The notes below the pieces were generated by a model. It did no database searches. It was not told the DNA's origin and worked only from the letters and a program-made list of their open reading frames with translations. 16,489 nt of DNA from JAUZQZ01 sp964492105. GTDB taxonomy: Bacteria; Pseudomonadota; Zetaproteobacteria; Mariprofundales; Mariprofundaceae. The stretch covers positions 1-16,489 of the forward strand of contig CAZBJB010000031.1 in assembly GCA_964492105.1 (NCBI GenBank), given 5' to 3'. Each line of letters opens with the position of its first letter. The first letter of the stretch is position 1. Positions 6,784 through 13,976 of the stretch are shown here, in pieces. The position numbers were made by a program, and so were the translations under genes.

Positions 6784-6807
6784 TACCCCGCTGCTTGCGG
6801 CGGGGTA
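6784..6807. terminator. REP-like palindrome, copy 2; likely 3' end hairpin of recJ
   Basis: TACCCCGC (6784-6791) and GCGGGGTA (6800-6807) form a perfect 8-bp GC-rich stem directly after the recJ stop codon (6812-6810). The minus-strand sequence beyond it (TTACAGG) is not a real T tract, so it may act as an mRNA-stabilising or weak termination hairpin. Its likeness to copy 1 suggests that it is a dispersed REP-like unit. Confidence 0.5.
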
Positions 6808-6809
6808 GT

Positions 6810-8495
6810 TTATTTTGGAGTCAGCACATCCTCAACAATAAATTGAATCGCATCCCCTCCCCGCCAGTCATCCTTTTGTAACCGACCGATCAGCGACACG
6901 ATATGGCCGGGTTGAAGTATATCACTCAGGTCATTCCCATTAAACACAATGGCATCCAGCCAGTGAACGCCATCATGTACCTTCATCCGAACCACACTAC
7001 CTTTTAAATCACGGCGGCTGGCAATACACACATCCCGCACCAGCCATGTACAGGCCGGATTACCATGCCCGACAGGCTCGAAACGCTGTAAACGTTCTGC
7101 CAAACCGATATGCATCGCAGCTAAACCCAGCACCCCGTCAATGATCTGAATATGGGCTGCACCTGCATTTTTTCGTTGTTCCAAAACGGCCACTCCAAAG
7201 CGGGTAACAAACACATTCCACCCCCCTGCCTTGATCGTGCCACCACCCGCACCGGCATGTCCGCCGAAACCTTCCAGACAATCGCTACATGTATTCAGCA
7301 GTTCCCCCACATGAAATCCCGGTCCGCCACGCAATGAAACGCGAATCCTGTCGTCAGGCGTTACAAAACCAACGGCGGCGGGTCGGCCATGTTTGCGAGC
7401 AAGCCTTCCCGCTGCCAGTCCCACCACACCCGCGTGCCAACGCTTGTCATACACGGCCAGGGTATCGGTACCATTCAGTCTGGCGTCGGCCTGCTTGAAC
7501 ACATCAGCCTCCACCCTGCGCCGCTGTTGATTGGTTTCGTCCAGTACCCCGGCCAACTGTGCCGCTTCATCCGCATCATGCGTGGATAACAGCCGCATGG
7601 CCTCTTCGCCGTGGCGCATACGTCCTGCCGCATTGATACGCGGTGCCAGATAGAAACCGACAGTTTCCGTCGTGACGGCTTTCCTGACCCTGGCCACCCG
7701 TATCAGCGCCGTCATGCCCAAAGAGGGATTTGTATTGAGCCGTTGCAAGCCGTAATATACCAGAATCCGGTTTACGCCGACCAAATCCATTACATCGGCC
7801 ACCGTTGCCACGGCTACGCGATCCAGCAATGTTCGCAAATCATATTCGGGAGACCGCCTCCTCTCTTTCAGTCGGCTCCACACCGCCATCAGCAGAAAAA
7901 AAGCAACACCCGTACCGCACAGTTTCCGGTCGGCAAAGCCGCAGTCATGGCGTGCCGGATTAAGCAATGCAAAGGCATCGGGAAGTTTTGATTCGGGCAG
8001 ATGGTGGTCAGTGATAATCAGATCGAAACCGAGTTTTTTAGCTTCGGAACAGGCATCAAAACACGTCGTTCCGGTATCAACGCTAATACCAAGCCGAATA
8101 CCGGCCGCTGCGGCTGCGCGGACAACATCTACATCGATCCCGTGCCCATCCTCGAACCGGTGCGGAATGGAGAATGACACTTCCGCACCCGTACCACGTA
8201 AGGCTTCCAGCAGGATCGCTGTCCCATTGACGCCATCAGCGTCAAAATCGCCGAAGATATGAATCTTTTCGCCTGTGAGAATAGCCTCGGCAACGCGCCC
8301 CGCCGCTTTCTCCATATCCGCCATTCCAAACGCATCGGGTAAATCGGCAAGCCGCGGTGCAAAAAACGGATTGGCCTCGGTCAACCCCCTGGCATCAAGC
8401 AGGCCATTCCAGGCCGCTGCCGGATCGTCTGTAGTCAACGGGCCATTTCTCCATGCCAGCGTATACCCCCTGGTCGTCTTTTCTTCAGATAGCAT
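6810..8495 (-). CDS. recJ: Single-stranded-DNA-specific exonuclease RecJ
   Basis: RecJ is a 5'-3' single-strand exonuclease of the DHH family that acts in RecFOR recombination, mismatch repair and base excision repair. The 561-residue product has motif I GDFDADG (82-88), VDTGTTC (139-145) and the DHH motif TDHH (162-165). The C-terminal DHHA1 domain carries VGLAAGRLARKHGRP and GGHAGAGG, and an OB-fold-like tail is expected before the end. Length is normal for the family. I chose ATG 8495, where a weak GGA lies upstream. An in-frame ATG at 8546 would add MSMSDLGDSECIGRNTT, but its first eight residues are translated from the end of an inserted 162-bp repeat and it lacks a ribosome binding site. 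The rpfE-like gene lies upstream on the same strand, a pairing also known from the Xanthomonas rpf region. Confidence 0.96.
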   Translation of the reverse strand: MLSEEKTTRGYTLAWRNGPLTTDDPAAAWNGLLDARGLTEANPFFAPRLADLPDAFGMADMEKAAGRVAEAILTGEKIHIFGDFDADGVNGTAILLEALRGTGAEVSFSIPHRFEDGHGIDVDVVRAAAAAGIRLGISVDTGTTCFDACSEAKKLGFDLIITDHHLPESKLPDAFALLNPARHDCGFADRKLCGTGVAFFLLMAVWSRLKERRRSPEYDLRTLLDRVAVATVADVMDLVGVNRILVYYGLQRLNTNPSLGMTALIRVARVRKAVTTETVGFYLAPRINAAGRMRHGEEAMRLLSTHDADEAAQLAGVLDETNQQRRRVEADVFKQADARLNGTDTLAVYDKRWHAGVVGLAAGRLARKHGRPAAVGFVTPDDRIRVSLRGGPGFHVGELLNTCSDCLEGFGGHAGAGGGTIKAGGWNVFVTRFGVAVLEQRKNAGAAHIQIIDGVLGLAAMHIGLAERLQRFEPVGHGNPACTWLVRDVCIASRRDLKGSVVRMKVHDGVHWLDAIVFNGNDLSDILQPGHIVSLIGRLQKDDWRGGDAIQFIVEDVLTPK

Positions 8496-8525
8496 CGTAG
8501 TGTTCCGTCCTATGCATTCGCTATC

Positions 8526-8687
8526 CCCAAGATCCGACATTGACATTGGATGCAGGGTGTAAGTATTTGGTTTGCATAGCGTTTCGAAAAATCATGTATT
8601 CACCTCATTGGTGATGAGTGATTTTTCGGAATGCCAGGCGAATCAAAGGGTTGCGGCATACGCCGCATGTCAATGTCGGATCTTGGG
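8526..8687. mobile_element. Repeat family A (MITE-like), copy 2, 162 bp
   Basis: This is a complete 162-bp element between recJ and the rpfE-like gene. Its ends are near-perfect inverted repeats of over 20 bp (CCCAAGATCCGACATTGACA and its complement). It is flanked by the 6-bp direct repeat GCTATC (8520-8525 and 8688-8693). Internal dyads are CGAAAAATCA (8585-8594) with TGATTTTTCG (8619-8628), CTCAT with ATGAG at the centre, and the subterminal hairpin GCGGC-atac-GCCGC. The outer arms pair imperfectly, so the whole element can fold on itself. It separates two genes that would otherwise be adjacent. Confidence 0.92.
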
Positions 8688-8756
8688 GCTATCCCTCGGC
8701 GGTGACAAATTATATAGGACAGGATACCATCCCCCTTCGTGTTTGTGGACACGCCA

Positions 8757-9659
8757 TCATATCGCACCACGGAGTACGGATAATAATTCTGCTTCCCCTT
8801 GCGCTGCTCTCGGTATCCATGAGGATTTCCTCAACGTCGGCAACAGGGGTTCCGTTAATAGTGCCGCATAACCGTCTCCGGCCAAAATAATTTTTTTTGG
8901 CAAGGATGCCTTCTGTTTTAGCAACGATCCCATTCGTTCAACCTCGGTGATTACCATCCCGGGACTACCCATCTTCCCCACCGCTATTGCATGCAGAAAA
9001 GGATTCCGGGTCGTAACCGATGGCATGGTTTCAGGCAGAGGGGCAGGCCATGCGCATCCACCCCAGAACCACAATCCGTGAATATCCGGTTGTCCGCAAC
9101 GTCGGGAAGCTTGCCTGCCATGCAATGTCATCTGAATTTCGGATATCAGGCGCATCAACCGTCCGCCATCTTTACCTTCGGGATGCTGGTTCGGCAATGT
9201 TTTCCCTGCAATCATGGCAAACGATTGGGGATGAACATGCATCGGCTCACAACAGGCAAGCAACACTGCCGCATCGGCATGTAACAAATGCATCCCCTCC
9301 TCCTCCAGCAGTACATTCAGGGTGTCACATAACCATCGGGCGTCTTCCTCACACCACGGCAACAAACCTTCCGGTATTACCCTCACCTGATCCCGGCCAA
9401 GCTGGCCGGAATACGGCGAGGCAACCCAGCATTGTTTCACATTTGCTGGCAGGTTGCTGCATTGTGCTGCCAACAATGCAGCGGGGGGCGCATCCACAAT
9501 CACCGCATACCACTCCAATGGAGTTCTATCAGCGCATGCAAACCATTTCCGCCTGTATGTTGATAACTGCCTGCTCCACAAAAAAACATCAGGATGAAGC
9601 GAAATTCCATCCTGACGCTCAATCAACCCCTGACTGACAATGAACGTAGAAGCCATCAT
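8757..9659 (-). CDS. RpfE-like conserved protein (phosphoglycerate-mutase-like annotation), function unproven
   Basis: The 300-residue product carries the family signature PDIHGLWFWGGC (about residues 192-203) preceded by a Met/Gln-rich helix (LMRLISEIQMTLH). Proteins with this signature are encoded next to recJ in many beta- and gammaproteobacteria. They are annotated as RpfE-like or as phosphoglycerate-mutase-related; the biochemical role is not established. No signal peptide or membrane segment is seen. The start is uncertain: ATG 9659 and ATG 9656 are adjacent and neither has a clear ribosome binding site. The N-terminus may therefore be disturbed by the repeat-rich sequence upstream. A 205-residue open frame on the opposite strand (9020-9637) has no family features and is ignored. 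With recJ downstream this would form a two-gene unit, now split by a MITE. Confidence 0.75.
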   Translation of the reverse strand: MMASTFIVSQGLIERQDGISLHPDVFLWSRQLSTYRRKWFACADRTPLEWYAVIVDAPPAALLAAQCSNLPANVKQCWVASPYSGQLGRDQVRVIPEGLLPWCEEDARWLCDTLNVLLEEEGMHLLHADAAVLLACCEPMHVHPQSFAMIAGKTLPNQHPEGKDGGRLMRLISEIQMTLHGRQASRRCGQPDIHGLWFWGGCAWPAPLPETMPSVTTRNPFLHAIAVGKMGSPGMVITEVERMGSLLKQKASLPKKIILAGDGYAALLTEPLLPTLRKSSWIPRAAQGEAELLSVLRGAI

Positions 9660-9681
9660 CAGCGGTAATCATTCTTCAATA

Positions 9682-9842
9682 GAGCCTCTTGCAAAACTCT
9701 GGGTGGATGAGCGGCACTCCCACTTTGAGACCAGTTTCGGGATTGAATGAGCTGCATGGTGATTCCATGGAGCGAAATTCAAGCTCGGAAATGGGCCGAA
9801 GTGGGGAAGCGGATCGCCGATCACGCGTGTTGCAAGACGCTC
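9682..9842. repeat. 161-bp segment bounded by inverted repeats, possible IS relic
   Basis: GAGCCTCTTGCAAAAC (9682-9697) is matched in inverse by GTGTTGCAAGACGCTC (9827-9842), 14 of 16 positions. The end resembles the GAG-CCT-TTGCAAA style of IS5-group insertion sequences from memory, which is an inference only. The interior shows no transposase motif. It could be a small non-autonomous element, an IS remnant or a chance dyad. Confidence 0.4.
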
Positions 9843-9924
9843 CTTGGTGTATAAGGATCTTTTCAGTACCATCACCCACCGAAGGACAACAGGTTAGGCG
9901 GTAGCTGTAAACAGCGAGCATGAT

Positions 9925-10086
9925 CCCAAGATCCGACATTGACATGCGGCGCATGCCGCAACCCTTTGATTCGCCCGGCATTCCGAAAAATCATTCATCA
10001 TCAATGAGGTGAATACATGATTTTTCGAAACGCCATGCAAACCAAATACTTACACCCTCCATCCAATATCAATGTCGGATCTTGGG
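9925..10086. mobile_element. Repeat family A (MITE-like), copy 3, 162 bp, inverted relative to copies 1 and 2
   Basis: This complete 162-bp copy runs from CCCAAG to TTGGG, with ends CCCAAGATCCGACATTGACA and the near-complement TATCAATGTCGGATCTTGGG. It is flanked by the direct repeat ATGAT (9920-9924 and 10087-10091). Its complement is almost identical to copy 2 along its full length, without indels. The subterminal dyad is GCGGC-gcat-GCCGC. No coding capacity for a transposase is present. It stands 24 bp from repeat B copy 2. Confidence 0.92.
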
Positions 10087-10110
10087 ATGATCGTAACAAA
10101 GTGTTGAAGA

Positions 10111-10254
10111 ACCCGCATGATTCATAAATTGTCGTGATGATTGCGCAGGAACTTTGTCTGCAACGAATTCCGGGGAAGGAGGCCGTAGCCGTGCATACGG
10201 ACGACCGATGAGGGATTCGGTGTGGGAAAACGAACAGTCAGGAGAGCGTCAGTT
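10111..10254. repeat. Repeat family B, copy 2, left part and interior, running into cobA
   Basis: Starting ACCCGCATGATTCATAAATT, it aligns without large gaps to B copy 1 from 5341. The interior match is strong around GGGAAGGAGGCCGTAGCC and CATACGGACGACCGATGAGG. Both inner stems are kept: CGAATTCC with GGGATTCG through one G-T pair, and CCGTA with TACGG. Similarity weakens but continues to about the cobA start, so AGGAG, the cobA ribosome binding site, aligns with repeat sequence (AAGGG in copy 1). The inverted right end is missing here; a matching right end lies beyond cobA at 11064-11098. Confidence 0.7.
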
Positions 10255-11019
10255 ATGACCTTTAAACCACTTTCATATTCCCTTGCGTCTGGAGAAGTTG
10301 CATTGGTCGGAGCTGGTCCGGGAGCCGCGGATTTACTGACTTGCGCGGCAGCTCGATTGCTGGCCGATTGCGATGTAATTGTTCACGATGCCCTGGTGTC
10401 CCGGGAGGTGCTCGATCTTGGCTGTCCCGATGCCGCGCGTATCTTTGCTGGCAAGCGCGGTGGTCGGCCTTCCACCCATCAATCGGATATTTCCGACACG
10501 CTGATCCGGCTTTCCATGCGCGGCAAACGCGTGGTGCGCCTGAAGGGAGGCGATCCGTTCGTGTTCGGGCGCGCTGGAGATGAGGTGCGCGCACTGGCTG
10601 CTGCCGACGTTCCGTTCCGCATTATTCCCGGTATCACGGCGGGTGTTGCGGCCCCGGCCATGGCTGGTATTCCGGTTACGGATCGAACCGTAAATAGTTC
10701 TATTGCCTTTTTAACGGGGCATGAAGTGTCTGACGACAGTCGGATTGATTGGACGGCACTGGTTACGGCATTTCCAGTCATGGTGTTCTATATGGCGGCG
10801 CGCGTTCTTCCGGATCTGGCCATCCGTTTGATGGATGCCGGCATGGATTCAAATATGCCCGTCGCGGTGATTCGTAACGCATCGCTGGCGGATGAATCGG
10901 TTCATATCGGCACGTTAAAACAGGCGGGAAATGGCCAAATAACGGCCATCTCTCCATCCATCGTTATCATTGGTGAAACGGTGAGCCAGTGCATTCCATG
11001 GAGACATCATCCGGTTTGA
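10255..11019 (+). CDS. cobA: Uroporphyrinogen-III C-methyltransferase (SUMT)
   Basis: SUMT transfers two methyl groups from S-adenosylmethionine to C2 and C7 of uroporphyrinogen III, giving precorrin-2 for siroheme or cobalamin. The 254-residue product is the single-domain form and has the family motifs in order: VALVGAGPGAADLLT (15-29), HDALVS (44-49), VVRLKGGDPFVFGRAGDE (93-110), IIPGITAG (123-130) and GIPVTDR (138-144). It has no CysG dehydrogenase-ferrochelatase domain and no HemD fusion. I chose ATG 10255 because AGGAG lies about 11 bases upstream and the usual N-terminus fits; an in-frame GTG 33 bases further up is inside repeat B. The gene stands alone, without siroheme or cobalamin neighbours, and sits between inverted family B ends. 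Confidence 0.95.
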   Translation: MTFKPLSYSLASGEVALVGAGPGAADLLTCAAARLLADCDVIVHDALVSREVLDLGCPDAARIFAGKRGGRPSTHQSDISDTLIRLSMRGKRVVRLKGGDPFVFGRAGDEVRALAAADVPFRIIPGITAGVAAPAMAGIPVTDRTVNSSIAFLTGHEVSDDSRIDWTALVTAFPVMVFYMAARVLPDLAIRLMDAGMDSNMPVAVIRNASLADESVHIGTLKQAGNGQITAISPSIVIIGETVSQCIPWRHHPV

Positions 11020-11063
11020 TGCCCGAGTTTTTGTCGCGTTATGCCAGTGGCTAACATGATCAT

Positions 11064-11098
11064 CGCGGCAATGTATGAATAGTCCAGACTACATTCCA
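11064..11098. repeat. Repeat family B, solo right end downstream of cobA
   Basis: CGCGGCAATGTATGAATAGT followed by CCAGACTACATTCC matches the right end of B copy 1 (CGCGGCAGCATTGATGAAAT, then AGTCCGGGCTACGTCC). The complement also matches the left module (GGACTATTCAT, then CCGCGATGAT, as in 5345-5371). It lies in inverse orientation to the B sequence upstream of cobA. Confidence 0.6.
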
Positions 11099-11116
11099 TG
11101 GCGGCCCCTGGGAATA

Positions 11117-11144
11117 TTGACCTTGATGACTTCCTGGTTAGTAT
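11117..11144 (+). promoter_or_regulatory. Candidate promoter of the aminotransferase-serA-hisZ-purA operon
   Basis: TTGACC (11117-11122, five of six consensus bases) and TAGTAT (11139-11144, four of six) are separated by 16 bp. This would start transcription near 11151, about 70 nt before the aminotransferase. It is the best sigma-70-like pair in the 202-bp gap after cobA. No operator is evident. Confidence 0.35.
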
Positions 11145-11221
11145 CACCGCGCACTAAATTTATTCCGGTTTGACTGGCTGTTAGTGTAAATTCAAAGTCT
11201 CGTTGGAGTTGTTCATCTCCC

Positions 11222-12382
11222 ATGTTAAAACAATATCTTCTTTCACCAGGTCCAACCGCCGTGCCTGAGCGCGTGTTGTTGCGCATGGCTCATCCCATGA
11301 TTCATCACCGCACGCCCCAATTTTCGGCCATTTTCGCCGAAACCAAACGCATGCTGGAACAGGTGATTCAGACGAAGAACGATGCCTTGATGCTGGCCTC
11401 TTCCGGTTCCGGTGCCATGGAAGCCGCAGTTACCAACCTGTGTTCGCCCGGTGATACCATCATTTACGTCAATGGCGGCAAATTCGGTGCGCGATGGGGT
11501 AAGATTGCCGCGAAATACGGCGTGAAGACCGTCGAGATCAAGGTTGAATGGGGGACGGCGGTTGAAGCAACCGTCGTGGAAGCTGCGTTAAATGCCAACC
11601 CCGATGCGAAAGGCATATTTTTGCAAGCGTCGGAAACCAGTACGACCACCGAACACCCAATCCGTGAGCTGGCACGGTTGACGGCAGCGCGCGCATCCTG
11701 TGTGACCGTGGTGGATGCGATTACCGCACTGGGCATCATTGACATGCCGATGGATGACTGGGGCCTGGATGTGGTGATCTCGGGATCACAAAAAGCATTC
11801 ATGTTGCCTCCGGGCCTGGCCATGATTGCGCTTTCAGACAAGGCGTGGACATTGACTAAATCCGCCACCTGTCCGAAATTTTATTTCGATCTCGCGACCG
11901 AGCAAAAGAGTCAGCGGGCCGGTCAGGATACGACGGCATGGACGCCTGCCGTGGCCCTGATCCTCGGTTTGAATGAAGTGCTGAACATGATGTTTGAGGA
12001 AGGTCTGGATAACATCCATGCCCGGCATGCATTGCTGGCACAAGCGACACGTGCCGGCGTGGCGGCGCTGGGCATGAAGCCTCTATCCTCAACCCCGGCC
12101 ACTTCCGCAACCGGCGCTTTTGTACCCGATGGCGTGGACGGCGCGGCATTCGTAAAGTACTTGCGTGATACCATGGGGGTGACTTTTGCCGGTGGCCAGG
12201 ATCATCTGAAGGGTAAAATTATTCGCATTGCACATCTGGGATATTACGATGTATTTGATATTTGCACGGCGATAAGTGCCATTGAAATTGCGTTAAACCG
12301 TTTTTCTTATCCGATCAAAATGGGACGCGGCGTAGCGGCGGCGCAAGCCGTGCTGGCCGAACGTTTCCCGATTCAGGAGTAA
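11222..12382 (+). CDS. Class V PLP aminotransferase (alanine-glyoxylate / serine-pyruvate type)
   Basis: The 386-residue product belongs to fold-type I, class V aminotransferases. The N-terminal LLSPGPTAVPERVL is the alanine-glyoxylate / serine-pyruvate signature. The PLP-binding aspartate is in VVDA (Asp165), and the Schiff-base lysine is Lys191 in SGSQKAFMLPPG. Length is typical. It is followed after four bases by serA. That pairing suggests it may catalyse the transamination step of phosphoserine synthesis, or interconvert serine or glycine with oxo acids; sequence alone cannot separate these. SerC-type PSAT proteins differ in their N-terminal motif, so it is not a classical SerC. The start at ATG 11222 gives the expected N-terminus, but the nearest Shine-Dalgarno (GGAG, about 11204) is far upstream. 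It is the first gene of the probable operon. Confidence 0.93.
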   Translation: MLKQYLLSPGPTAVPERVLLRMAHPMIHHRTPQFSAIFAETKRMLEQVIQTKNDALMLASSGSGAMEAAVTNLCSPGDTIIYVNGGKFGARWGKIAAKYGVKTVEIKVEWGTAVEATVVEAALNANPDAKGIFLQASETSTTTEHPIRELARLTAARASCVTVVDAITALGIIDMPMDDWGLDVVISGSQKAFMLPPGLAMIALSDKAWTLTKSATCPKFYFDLATEQKSQRAGQDTTAWTPAVALILGLNEVLNMMFEEGLDNIHARHALLAQATRAGVAALGMKPLSSTPATSATGAFVPDGVDGAAFVKYLRDTMGVTFAGGQDHLKGKIIRIAHLGYYDVFDICTAISAIEIALNRFSYPIKMGRGVAAAQAVLAERFPIQE

Positions 12383-12386
12383 AACG

Positions 12387-13976
12387 ATGCCTAAAGTCTG
12401 GATTGCGGACAAGATGTCCGGGCGCGCACTCGAAGTATTCAGGGCGCGCGGTGTTGAGGTGGATTACAAACCGGGTCTTTCAGATGAGGAAAAACTGGCC
12501 ATTGCCGGTGATTATGACGGTATTGCCGTTCGTTCTTCAACGAAATTAAAGGGGGAATTGCTGAGTGCGGCAGGGTGTGTGAAGGTGATTGGCCGCGCCG
12601 GTATCGGCGTGGATAATATTGATGTCGAGGTCTGTTCGCGCCGGGGTATCGTGGTGATGAATACGCCGTTTGGCAACACCATTACGACCGCCGAACTGGC
12701 CGTCGCGCATATGGTTGCGGCGGCGCGTATGATTCCGCAGGCCTCATCATCCACGAGATCGGGCAAATGGGAAAAATCACGCTTCATGGGCATGGAACTG
12801 ACAGGAAAGAAAGCCGGTGTGATTGGCGCGGGGAATATTGGCGCCATTGTATGCGACCGGCTCAAGGGCCTGCACATGGCCGTATATGTTTACGATCCGT
12901 TTATTTCTGACGAGCGGGCGGCGGCGATGGGCGTGGTCAAAGTGGAAACGGTGGCTGAACTGGCTGAAACCGTGGATATGCTAACCATCCATGTGCCACT
13001 GCTGGATACAACTCGAAACCTGATTAATGCTGATATCCTGGCCCGGATGAAAAAGGGTTCGATTCTGGTGAATTGCGCCCGTGGCGGCATTGTCGATGAG
13101 GGAGCGCTTTATGAGGCTTGTAAGTCCGGTCATTTGCGGGCGGCGGCACTGGACGTATTTGAGAACGAACCGGCACGCAAAAACCCTTTGTTTGAACTCG
13201 ATAATGTCAGTTTTACACCACATATCGGGGCCTCCACGGACGAGGCACAGGAAAACGTGGCTGTTCAGGTGGCCGAACAGATGTCGGACTATCTGCTGAA
13301 TGGCACGGTGCGCAACGCCGTGAATATGCCGTCGCTGTCCGAAGAGGAACAGCGTTTGTTGGCCCCATATCTGTTGCTGGCCGAACGCATGGGCCGTTTT
13401 GTCGGGCAGACCATGACGCCCGGTTATTCGCGCATCACGGCACATTTCGAGGGCCATGCCGCATCGATCAACCGCAAACCACTCATTAACAGTATGCTTC
13501 AGGGCCTGTTGTCGCAAAGCATGGAAGAGGTGAATGCAGTCAATGCCGGCATGCTGGCCAAGGATCGTGGCATCGAAGTAACTGAATCGGCGCGCGAAAC
13601 ATCGGAAAACTTCTCCACACTGATTCGCATGGAGGTAGAGGGTGATGAGGGGACACGCTGTGTGTCGGGAACATTATTCGATGAAACACGGCCGAGGCTG
13701 GTCAGTTTCGATACATATGAAGTAGAGATTGCACCCAGGGGGAACCTGATTTTTATCCAGAATGAGGACAGGCCGGGCGTGATTGCGGCGATTGGCTCCA
13801 TTCTGGCGGAGGCCAATATTAATATTGGTGATTTTCGACTGGGGCGTCGGGAAGATGCGGACAATGCGGTGGCTCTGGTGCAAGTGGATACGCCGCCTGA
13901 TGAGCATGTGATCAACAAGCTGGCAAATCTTCCTCATATTATCAGGGTTCGTTATGCCGAACTGGGAGCTATGTGA
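12387..13976 (+). CDS. serA: D-3-phosphoglycerate dehydrogenase, long form
   Basis: SerA oxidises 3-phosphoglycerate to 3-phosphohydroxypyruvate, the entry to serine synthesis, in the cytoplasm. The 529-residue product is the long type: substrate-binding domain, Rossmann NAD domain with VIGAGNIGAIV (145-155; G147-x-G149-x-x-G152), catalytic Arg232 (NCARGGIVDE), Glu261 (DVFENEP) and His279 (TPHIGAST). Then come an intervening domain (about 310-450) and a C-terminal ACT domain (about 455-529) with IQNEDRPGVIAAIG. The ACT domain implies amino-acid binding, in known cases feedback by serine. AGGAG (12375-12379) precedes ATG 12387 at seven bases. The gene starts four bases after the aminotransferase stop, and its own stop overlaps the hisZ start, so the three are very likely co-transcribed. 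Confidence 0.97.
   Translation: MPKVWIADKMSGRALEVFRARGVEVDYKPGLSDEEKLAIAGDYDGIAVRSSTKLKGELLSAAGCVKVIGRAGIGVDNIDVEVCSRRGIVVMNTPFGNTITTAELAVAHMVAAARMIPQASSSTRSGKWEKSRFMGMELTGKKAGVIGAGNIGAIVCDRLKGLHMAVYVYDPFISDERAAAMGVVKVETVAELAETVDMLTIHVPLLDTTRNLINADILARMKKGSILVNCARGGIVDEGALYEACKSGHLRAAALDVFENEPARKNPLFELDNVSFTPHIGASTDEAQENVAVQVAEQMSDYLLNGTVRNAVNMPSLSEEEQRLLAPYLLLAERMGRFVGQTMTPGYSRITAHFEGHAASINRKPLINSMLQGLLSQSMEEVNAVNAGMLAKDRGIEVTESARETSENFSTLIRMEVEGDEGTRCVSGTLFDETRPRLVSFDTYEVEIAPRGNLIFIQNEDRPGVIAAIGSILAEANINIGDFRLGRREDADNAVALVQVDTPPDEHVINKLANLPHIIRVRYAELGAM

Larger units (their letters stand above)
9660..10254. other. 595-bp gene-free repeat cluster between the rpfE-like gene and cobA
   Basis: No credible gene was found. 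From left to right it holds a 161-bp segment bounded by inverted repeats (9682-9842), an unassigned stretch (9843-9924), a complete family A element (9925-10086) and the left part of a family B element (10111 to about 10250) that runs into the cobA ribosome binding site. Promoters for the divergent rpfE-like gene and cobA must lie here, but I see no convincing -35/-10 pair. Confidence 0.7.

Noticed and set aside
8572..8890. Open frames inside family A, such as MPGESKGCGMRRMSMSDLG and MNDFSECRANQRVAACAACQ
   Set aside because: Both frames are open in all three copies because the element is short and lacks indels. Differences between copies are about equally synonymous and non-synonymous in the second frame, and there is no good ribosome binding site.
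9020..9637. A 205-residue plus-strand ORF
   Set aside because: It lies opposite the rpfE-like gene, which carries a recognisable family motif on the minus strand. The plus-strand product has no family features.
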